DNA of 64,000 nucleotides from Phoenix dactylifera (taxonomy: Eukaryota; Streptophyta; Magnoliopsida; Arecales; Arecaceae), in the NCBI RefSeq assembly GCF_009389715.1, contig NC_052399.1:31195146-31259145 (forward strand). The letters are read 5' to 3'. The notes beneath the pieces were generated by a model. It did no database searches, was not told where the DNA came from, and was given only the letters and a program-made list of their open reading frames with translations. The translations under genes were made by a program, and so were the position numbers. This document shows positions 56,893 through 64,000 of the stretch, piece by piece; the stretch's first letter is position 1, and each line of letters starts with the position of its first letter.

Positions 56893-57667
56893 TCAAACAG
56901 CTTCGAATTGGGTGGTCCCTCGGCCTTGGCTTTCTCTTGTGTTACGCAGCACGCATACAGCAATCTGTGCTTATGCAAAGAAGGAAAAAAAATCAGCACT
57001 GACCTGCCGCATAAGTAGTTGAGCTTCTTGAGTTCAGTTCAAGTGGTACGACACCGTCTCATATATCGCAGCATAATAAATATATTGTTCCCAAAAACTA
57101 AAGAAAATGAAAATGAAAATATAAAACATAGAAAAATAAAAATGAAACCAGAGAAATTACCATGTTGTTGTTGTTGCTCTTGTTGGAATGAAGGGTGTAC
57201 TCAGTCATGACCCAAGTTGTTGAGACCTCTCCTCCAGAAGCTGTCAGTCGGCGAAATCTGAAATCCTGCTTGTACCCCACAATCTCGCTACTCTGATAGA
57301 TGGTCTTTTGTCCATCAGTAGATTTCCAGCGGCCCTTCCCGTCGACGGTGCGCCGATCTCGAGTCGGCCGACCCCGCACCGGCCTGTAGAAGCACGGTGT
57401 GTAGTAGTACAGTCTCCCCAAACTGCGAACATCTACAGGAGCCACATCGAGGAAGAGTTAGGCGTTTGCGAATCAAATGAATATTGGGGTGAATGCTGGC
57501 TCTGTATGGAATTTACCTTGGGGTTGCTCGACCTGAAAATATCTGAGGTCCCCGTTCATAATGAATCCATTGTCAAGAGGCTGGCAAAAAACGGCATAAT
57601 AGCAGAGGTAGAGCACTATCTCTTGATCAGTAGGCTGGAAGCGAACACCAGGGGGAAGGCCCTCCAT
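56893..57667 (-). CDS. NAC-m copy 3, small NAC-domain protein (intact-looking)
   Basis: Exons 57517-57667, 57161-57432 and 56893-56964, introns 84 and 196 bp (phases 1 and 0), 164 aa. Exon 1: MEGLPPGVRFQPTDQEIVLY... through VEQPQ (subdomains A-B). Exon 2: YYYTPCFYRPVRG, GKGRWKSTDGQKTIYQSSEI, GYKQDFRF (C), TTWVMTEYTLHSNKS (D), ending in an Asn run. Exon 3: IAVCVLRNTRESQGRG (E) and a stop after 24 codons; its acceptor has a strong pyrimidine tract before CACAG. This is the only unit in which both partners of the pair keep full length, though the plus partner is frameshifted. TATA position at 57733-57741 is weakened to CTCATAAAG. Confidence 0.78.
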
Positions 57668-58985
57668 CTTTGCTTTCCTGCAGGAGCTTCCGGTTCTTTT
57701 TATGGATGGAAGGGGAGGAGGGGGAACGTAGGCTTTATGAGAGCTTATTTGTGGTAGCAAAGGCTTTCCCCTTCCTTGGTGATGGACTCCCCATCTTCGC
57801 ATCAAAAACATATATAATAAAACAAGGGCCTCCCCGTTCCCCATCTTCGCATCAAAAACATATCTAGGCATTCCAATCTCCTCAAGGAAGGGGAATGAGG
57901 ATGACTAGGTTGGATGAGTGGTTGTCTTTTGAATTCTGCCGCCCACGTTCATCCAGAGCACCAAGCTGCAGCCCTTCTCCTTGGGGAAGAGGGGAGTTGG
58001 TCTCCCTGTTGGTGGCAGAGGAACTGTGACGAAAGCATCAAAGAGGTGGATTTTATTTCAGAATAGGCCCGTGTATACCCTTCTTTTTCTTCCTTAGATG
58101 GATCGTGATGTGCCGAAGTCTTCTCAACTCTCTCTGAGGAGTGAGGTTCAGAGTAGGCGTGTATGCTCCTCCTTTTTCTTCCTCAGAAGGACGTGGATCT
58201 GGGACCCGGGTGCGTAACTTTCTTCCCACTCTCACTGAGTGGGGAAGGCCAGGTGGGGTATTGTGTGCAACATATCAGGGCTCGTACCGCAAGTTATTAT
58301 TTAGGAAGATGTTATTTATATTTTTTGATTTTGTATAAGTATCTAAAACTTATGTACGGTATTATTTAAATTTTTTGATCCTATATAAGTATTTAATATT
58401 TATTGGGCAAATAATCAATATGAAATTAAACATATGCCAGGAGAAACTCATATATAATAACTGTACATATTGGAACAAGGAGGGCTCCTCTAACCCGGTC
58501 ATCCCCCGACCCCACTTCACAGTGAGGGACTCGTATCCCTCTTCTCATACAAAATCCATCCTCTTTATCTAAGGAACGGGGTCGCCTCTCTGGCTAGCGA
58601 GCGCGCCTCCCTCTTAGCACCACCCTGCCCTCTCCTCAAGGACCCGGGTGTCATCTCTTGCCGCCCCCAACCCCTCCCCCTCCCCAGTCCCCACCCCCAA
58701 CCCAACTCCCCAACTCCAAAGGAGGAGGCAAGACCCTTAATCCAACTCATCACTGATGACCACTTCTAGCTACTGCTCTCCTCCTCGATAAACAGAGACT
58801 GCCATTCCATCTCTAGCGACCACCCTCATTCCATCTCCCCGGGGAGAGCAAAGCCCCTTCCTCACAGGATTTCCCTCTCCCCAGGGAGAGACAAGCCCAG
58901 AGGCTCCTGTCCTCGCTGTTAAAAACCGCCATGGCCTTCACGATTTCTCCATCAAGCATTGTAGAGATAGGCAAAGAAACAGAGC
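57668..58985. promoter_or_regulatory. Divergent promoter region of the 57-59 kb unit
   Basis: 1.3 kb. Contains the empty target site of the Ty3 element (GAGTAGGCGTGTATGCTCC at about 58151) and an unrearranged version of the 16 kb region. The plus-strand TATA box present at 16934 is replaced here by GCTGTTAAAAACC (about 58917-58929). Confidence 0.7.
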
Positions 58986-59582
58986 ATGCCCTTCAACGAT
59001 CAAGAGATTCTTAGGTTCCTCCTCGACTACACTCATGGTCACGAGCGGTCGTCGTGGGGAGCGATTGATCCAGTTCGCAATCCTTACCATTGCCGGCCCG
59101 ATCTACTACATGGTAATCTTCCTGACTGCATCGATACTCTGTTTCTGCTGCCCCGCAATCTTCTTCACTAGCTTTTCTTGTAGGTGGGTGCACGCATGGC
59201 AGCTCAGGTGTATCTTATTACTACGTTGAGTGCGCCGAGAACCTCAAGACCGAAAAAGCGGCAAGTCGCCGATGGTATTGGCTACTGGCAGCGCTTCGGC
59301 AGAGAAATAGCAGATGGACATGGGAGCAATGCTGTTATGTACAGGCAGGCGTTCAAGTTTATTCCACGAGGAGATGGCCCCAGGACTTGGGTCATGACTG
59401 AGTACACCCTTCGTCCCAATAAGAGCGGCAAAAATAAGGTAGTAGAACGTTACCACATGAATTAGTTTATGATGCACATCCTAACAGCTCTTTTAATGGT
59501 TTTTGCTGCCTTCTCGTTTGGTTCAAATTGAGTGCAGAAGGCCATCTGCACAATCCAAGAGGAGCGAAGCTCGAGGCAGTAG
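58986..59582 (+). pseudogene. NAC-p copy 7, full length but frameshifted
   Basis: Exons 58986-59112, 59184-59438 and 59538-59582, same splice sites as the 17 kb gene. Exon 2 is 255 rather than 254 bp: one extra base lies between the AENLKT codons and the VADG codons (about 59248-59270), so the YYYVECAENL part and the GYWQRFGREIADGHG...TWVMTEYTLRPNKSG part are in different frames. Exon 1 (MPFNDQEILRFLLDY...) and exon 3 (KAICTIQEERSSRQ, TAG) are open. A separate start at 59196 could give a 90-residue C-terminal NAC piece. With its TATA box also gone it is probably dead. Confidence 0.75.
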
Positions 59583-60155
59583 ACCGGTCTGACCACATTG
59601 CCAGTTACAAAGCTTTCTATCGATAGCTTGCCGTGGATGTCCTCCATTTATGTTACTTACGTTGTTCTTGTTTAACATGTCATGCAAAACTTTGGGGTTC
59701 AGTCGTTTAACTTTGGATCTGGTCCAAGATGTGGTTTAAGTTTATCCTCTTTTTTGTTCCTATGCTTGTGTAGGCCCCGTGATTTCATAATAATTAATAT
59801 GTTTGCAGTTCTATCTTCTTTCATGCGTCAGCTACTGTTTTGTATACTTAATTACAGCGATTTTTAGTCCTGCTGCTCGATAGCAAGCACAATTACGTCT
59901 ATTTAACCAGGTGTATCAGTTTAAGCTGGGTCGAGTAAGGCCCAAATCAAGCCAAGTTATAATAATAAATTGGTATTGACACGGAGCACGTCAGTCCAAT
60001 AAAATTTTTTACGAATTGAAGGGGAGGAGGAATATTTTTTATTGTAAAGGGAAGGGGAGGAGGAATACTAGAGCTAGAACTGGGTCTGGAGGCAAAGCGG
60101 CGGCAAGACTCTCCAAAGTCCTAGTTAGCGGGGAGAGAGAAATGCGGAACACATG
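59583..60155 (+). repeat. 3' flank module of NAC-p, 59 kb unit
   Basis: Matches 17611-18170 including TATTGACACGGAGCACG and GGGGAGGAGGAATATTTTTTATTG. No gene. Confidence 0.6.
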
Positions 60156-60159
60156 CTAA

Positions 60160-60600
60160 GCCCAGCCCATGGAGAGGCACGAAAACGGTAGACTGGGTTT
60201 ACGATCACAAGCTAAGCCCGAACACATGGAGAGGCAGCCCAGCCCAGCCCAGCCCAGCCCAGCCCAGCCCAACCCACCTACCATGCATTCTTTGTCAACG
60301 GGACCACGCCTCACCCCATGTGGTGCTGTATAAATAACAAATAGTAGAACCCGAAGACCATCCCGTTGGACAGGGATTGCATCTTTCGCATGGAAGAAGG
60401 AATCACCTACCTTCGTGCGAATCCACCATTGGATCGCCAAATGGTTATTTTGAGATCCGTGCAAGCAGTGAATGAGAGAATTCGGAATGTTTTTAGATCT
60501 GTGCATGGAGCGATCCAATGGTCGAATCGTGGACAAAGATCGATCATCGTTTCGAGTGAAAGATAACAATCCGAAACCGCTGCCCTCTCCTCAGCGAGCG
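60160..60600 (+). repeat. Upstream module, copy 3, with AGCCC microsatellite
   Basis: Related to 1-410 and 18606-19020 but more diverged. It contains seven AGCCC repeats (60236-60270) and an extra segment with TATAAATA near 60327. It is not followed by a LINE, so the LINE joined the module in the other lineage. Confidence 0.7.
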
Positions 60601-62262
60601 TGAGAACGACTCCGGCATCTTTCCGTGTTCTCTTCTCCTACATAACCCATCCTCCTCCATGTTCCTACGGTCAGCTCTCCATCTAGCGAATCGGGCACCC
60701 GTCCTTTCCTCAAGGACCAGGTCACCATCTTTTTTGGTCATTAATTTCTTTCTTCTTTTTTTTCTTGATATCTCTGCTCTCCCTATTTGCCTCCACACCA
60801 GCCGGGAAAGGGCGAGGCCCTTACTCGTCTCATCCCACTAACTAGGATTCTGGGTACAGCCTTAAAATTGAACACCCAATATTGCTCCAACGCCATACCC
60901 CTCCTTCCTAAGTAGAGGTGGACTCCCAAAGTAAAGGCCTGCTATGCCCTTGGCCATTGGATGAAACCAAGACACTTTTAAAGATTTGTCATTTCTCAGA
61001 GAAGGATTTCTCATTGATGACACGCAAGGGGTCTTCTTCTTCTTCTTTTTCTTCTTGATGATGCTCTACGTCTTGTTTTTGTCGGGTGAATGAAGTAACA
61101 GAAAGTGCATGTCATCTTTACTAGGATTTTCTAAAAACAGCCTTCTTGGCAGGAGCATTGAGATAATGCACTTCCAATAGTGTAAAATAGACATGAACAA
61201 CTATGCTAGAGTATCCGCAAAGAATCTAGTATTTTCAAGTGGTACTCTTAATACATAAATGTTGGTAGTTTACTCTCCTAAAAGGGAGGGGAGAAAAGTT
61301 GATTGCATTCTATTCAGAAATGAACTCTTACCGAACCAAACATCATCAATAACGTATGCACTTTGGATTGGATAATCTAGAAATTTCGTAGAATTTGCAG
61401 CATTCTTCCCAGATGAACATAGGGGATTCACTGTCCACACCTGGATATTTTTATCAGCATACGAATGAATCTTGAATTAAATTAGCATTTAAACACAGAA
61501 TTGCAATATGATAAATTTCTGAAAGGGCATGATTGGGAGTTGATTACTTTTTCAGATGATTATATGCTCATTATTCTCCAATGGTGTACCTAATCATGTG
61601 TGGTTCATCAAAGAGCAATCATACAAAGGATCCAACTCATCATCTGTTAGAAGCCAATCTCTGATTAAAGAAAATAGGGCATTTCTATTCAAGAACTCAG
61701 AAATCACAAAATATTCACGCCAAAGCAGAGGTTTTGGAAGCTAAAAAAGAAAACGTGATTACCTCAGCATCAAGACCTCTGGCTGGCATGGCCACTGAAA
61801 TATCAATATCATTAGCAAGCACAATCATTATCTTGCAATTCTGTTACAGCATTGCAGCAATGGAGTGAAAAATAGCTTGTTTCAGACTTTTAGATGTTTG
61901 ATACTAAGCATCCAGTGTCTTTTGAGTGTTCATGCGATCATAAATATATTTTAATTACTACTTAAGTCAACAATACACACAAAATGTGAATAAAAAACAG
62001 CAATTTCTGAATTTGGAAAACACAAAGTAAAACAATGTTTGGACACACCCATTGTGATAATATAGAAGAAAACATTTGAAACAGAATAAATCCCAAAGAG
62101 AAGATGCTTCTAATTAGCTCAGTATTTCCAACTCCAGCCCAAAGATTGATTTTGTATTTTACCAAAACAGCTAATACTCTTTCTCAGCTTGAAAAAGGAA
62201 TAAAAGCAGGATTTAACTCCAGCTGCCTCGGCTCATAATGACCTAGACTATCCCACGACGAG
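60601..62262. other. Intergenic DNA between the cluster and the PPR gene
   Basis: To about 60840 there is pyrimidine-rich sequence with a CTTTCCTCAAGGACCAGG motif like the NAC-p promoter. Beyond that the DNA looks single-copy and AT-rich. A possible minus-strand exon reads CKIMIVLANDIDISVAMPARG (about 61765-61835, followed by a GTAATC donor-like site), but no gene could be built around it. No transposon recognised. Confidence 0.4.
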
Positions 62263-64000
62263 TTACGCTTGAAGGCTTCGTCCTTTTGACTGTATCTCCT
62301 CCTCTTCTAGTTCTTTAATGGCTGCTATAAGGCCGCGCGTAATCCCCTTAAGGTGCAGACCACTCTCTTTCATCTCTGCCAAAAGCTTCTCTGCCGTGCG
62401 CCAGTCCAAAGCCTTGAGGCACAACGACTGTATCATTTTATTATACTCATCTGTGTTTGGCTGTAACCCATCTTCCTTCATCTCCTTCATGCATTCAAGT
62501 GCCTTCTCAAACTCCTCCATCTGGCAATAACCACGAATAAGTATGTGGTAGGTGACAGGACTCAGCTTAGGATGCCTTTTTTTGGCTTCACAGAAGATCT
62601 TATAGGCCTCATCCATCAGGCCACCCTTTGCAAAGCCACTCATGATGACACTGTATGTATAAACATCTGGCCTCAGTCCTCTACGCTCCATTACTTTCGT
62701 CAAAGCTATCGCATCCTCCATTTCTCCTCCTTTAGATAGCGCAGTGATAACATAATTGAACACGGCATTTCCAGGTGCAGGCCCTGAATTAACCATTCTC
62801 ATTAACAGTTTCTTTGCTTCATGCAGATTTTTAGTCCTGCATAAGCCCTGAACAACTGAAGCAAAAGGTCTATTTGCATACTTGAGAGACTCCCCCGAGT
62901 ATTCCTCTAGTAATTCTAGAGCTATAAAAATGGTTTCATCATTGCTAGATAGGCCACCAACCAATACCTCCAAGCAAGATCTCGGTGGATATATCTTATT
63001 CTCTTTTGCCTTCAGATACACCGAGTGCGCTTCTTTCGCCTTCTTTCCCCTGCAGAAGAAAGTAATGATCTTTCCGACCTTCTCGCCATCAGGAAGGCTT
63101 CCTGAATTTAGCATCCTCTGACAAACAGGCCAAGCAGTATCAAACATGGATCGCCTGCCAAGTGCTTCAATTGTAAAGTAGTAAGTGTTAGCATCTGGAT
63201 TACAGCCGAACTCATCAAACTTGTCGAAAACCTCGAGACCAGCTCTGGCCTTCCCTAGCTTCCAGAAAATGGCGATCAACTGGTTAAGAGTTTGAGTATT
63301 TAGCAATCCCATCTCACATCCAATCTCCTTAACCAAATCCCACAACATGTAAGCTTCCATCTTGCTAAGATCAGCACAACTGCTAACTCCTCTGACAAGG
63401 AGTTCCAAATTCCTCGAACTTTTCACCGATTTATCATTCCTCGAAGCCCAACTGAAGAAACCAAATAAATTTTCTGCTGAAACAAGTGGAGTTTGCAGAA
63501 CCCTAGCCACAAACCCTTCGCTCAAACTCAAATCCATCTTGTTTAAGCCCGATTTTAATTGCTCTTGCGAAGTACTTTGGAGAAGAGATTGAACCTTCTC
63601 GACTTGCTCGATGTCGATCTCTGCAACCCCATCTTCAGCTCCTCCTAGTGTGTCATCCGGCGTAAATATATCCGCGGAATCGTCACCACGGACACTTTCT
63701 TCCCACAAAGAACTCAGGCTGCTCTCTCCTTCAACCTCGCCATTCTCCTTGACCACACCAAAATCCAACGAAGAACTTTCTGATTCCCCCGAAACCAAGC
63801 CGGGATTGGAATCCAAAGGAATAGCGTCGGATTCATCGCCAAAAACCGAATTTTGATCGACCGCGGACTCACCTGACTCCACAAAATCAAAGGTAGAGAC
63901 TTTTCCAATCTTCTCTCGGGACTCCGTGTCGCTGCCGGATGAGAAGAATCTAGGGTTTTGGTGGAGCGATCTGGTGGGAAAGATCCATTTGGATGGAAAC
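62263..64000 (-). CDS. P-class pentatricopeptide repeat protein, probably mitochondrial (5' end outside window)
   Basis: One uninterrupted frame from the window edge to a TAA at 62263-62265, at least 578 codons. The frame stays open from 63882 up to 64000 and reads WIFPTRSLHQNPRFFSSGSD, a typical mitochondrial presequence with an RFFSS site, so the true start lies beyond the window. An acidic linker follows, then about eight or nine 35-residue helical repeats (for example NYVITALSKGGEMEDAIALT, VYTYSVIMSGFAKGGLMDEA, PVTYHILIRGYCQMEEFEKA and TDEYNKMIQSLCLKALDWRT), with no E or DYW extension. PPR proteins bind organellar RNA. It resembles the Arabidopsis At3g02650 type from memory; unverified. 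No intron in the visible part, as usual for PPR genes. Confidence 0.9.
   Translation of the reverse strand, partial: FPSKWIFPTRSLHQNPRFFSSGSDTESREKIGKVSTFDFVESGESAVDQNSVFGDESDAIPLDSNPGLVSGESESSSLDFGVVKENGEVEGESSLSSLWEESVRGDDSADIFTPDDTLGGAEDGVAEIDIEQVEKVQSLLQSTSQEQLKSGLNKMDLSLSEGFVARVLQTPLVSAENLFGFFSWASRNDKSVKSSRNLELLVRGVSSCADLSKMEAYMLWDLVKEIGCEMGLLNTQTLNQLIAIFWKLGKARAGLEVFDKFDEFGCNPDANTYYFTIEALGRRSMFDTAWPVCQRMLNSGSLPDGEKVGKIITFFCRGKKAKEAHSVYLKAKENKIYPPRSCLEVLVGGLSSNDETIFIALELLEEYSGESLKYANRPFASVVQGLCRTKNLHEAKKLLMRMVNSGPAPGNAVFNYVITALSKGGEMEDAIALTKVMERRGLRPDVYTYSVIMSGFAKGGLMDEAYKIFCEAKKRHPKLSPVTYHILIRGYCQMEEFEKALECMKEMKEDGLQPNTDEYNKMIQSLCLKALDWRTAEKLLAEMKESGLHLKGITRGLIAAIKELEEEEIQSKGRSLQA

Noticed and set aside
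56718-56999. A hydrophobic, membrane-anchor-like tail on NAC-m (LEQFMYCLLFLLFVLL)
   Set aside because: That frame needs a different acceptor. The strong CACAG acceptor gives IAVCVLRNTRESQGRG, which fits NAC subdomain E and stops before the hydrophobic stretch; the same holds in the other two copies.
59184-59465. NAC-p at 59 kb as an intact gene using a shifted splice site
   Set aside because: No alternative GT-AG pair that restores the frame between the YYYVECAENL part and the GYWQRFG part was found; exon 2 is one base longer than in the open copy.
62882-63856. Plus-strand open frames opposite the PPR gene
   Set aside because: Shadow frames of a strongly coding minus strand.
1-64000. tRNA or rRNA genes
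   Set aside because: None recognised by eye; the tRNA-like TGGTATCAGAGC strings are retroelement primer-binding sites.

Overview
This window looks like nuclear DNA of a flowering plant, probably a monocot (species not identifiable). The signs are GT-AG introns of 70-250 bp, NAC-domain genes, a mitochondrial-type PPR gene, Tekay/Del-like Ty3 and Ty1/copia elements, TRIMs, a Tourist-like MITE and a Ds-like hAT element. Almost all of it is one repeatedly duplicated accessory locus. Only the right end (about 60.6-64 kb) looks like ordinary single-copy gene space, with a P-class PPR gene on the minus strand that runs off the edge.

The repeated locus is built around a divergent pair of very small NAC-like genes. 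The minus-strand partner ('NAC-m') has three exons, about 163 aa, and starts MEGLPPG/MEGLPLG. The plus-strand partner ('NAC-p') has three exons, about 141 aa, and starts MSFDDQ/MPFNDQ. Their start codons lie about 1.2-1.3 kb apart and each has a TATA box 60-80 bp upstream. Both encode little more than a NAC domain, with no C-terminal activation region. Intact-looking copies are NAC-p at 17015-17610 and NAC-m at 51797-52624 and 56893-57667. NAC-m at 7904-15779 is split by a copia element. NAC-p at 58986-59582 carries a frameshift. At least six further NAC-p fragments lie at about 2.8, 5.6, 24.3, 34.6/36.1, 53.4 and 54.3 kb, and NAC-m fragments at 6.1 and 38.3 kb. Around the pair the unit also carries a conserved ~0.9 kb spacer, a shared 3' flank, an upstream module (about 1, 18.6 and 60.2 kb), LINE pieces and copia leader remnants.

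Mobile elements have hit these units again and again, and paralogous empty sites inside the same window prove several insertions. A copia element (8397-15518, 5-bp target duplication) sits in NAC-m exon 2. A Ty3 element with little coding capacity (27533-34065, 5-bp duplication) and a nearly complete Tekay-like element (38825-48160) both sit in divergent promoter regions. A 1.5-kb Ds-like hAT element (34600-36097, 8-bp duplication) sits in NAC-p exon 2. Two solo LTRs (49458-50267 and 51050-51398, 5-bp duplications) sit in one spacer copy. Three TRIM copies (827-1230, 48746-49176, 55008-55435) sit in LINE-type sequence, two of them at the same site because the host block was duplicated.

Layout: 1-2.2 kb upstream module plus LINE copy 1; 2.2-6.3 kb NAC, copia and LINE fragments; 6.4-18.2 kb a full unit split by copia; 18.6-20.5 kb upstream module plus LINE copy 2; 20.5-23.3 kb unassigned AT-rich DNA; 23.3-27.5 kb fragments, a MITE and LTR-like DNA; 27.5-36.6 kb a unit split by the Ty3 and hAT elements; 36.7-38.3 kb LINE end and unassigned DNA; 38.3-48.5 kb a unit half split by the Tekay element; 48.5-54.9 kb a full unit with solo LTRs; 54.9-60.6 kb a full unit; 60.6-64 kb intergenic DNA and the PPR gene. 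All homologies are from reading the sequence; nothing was searched against a database.
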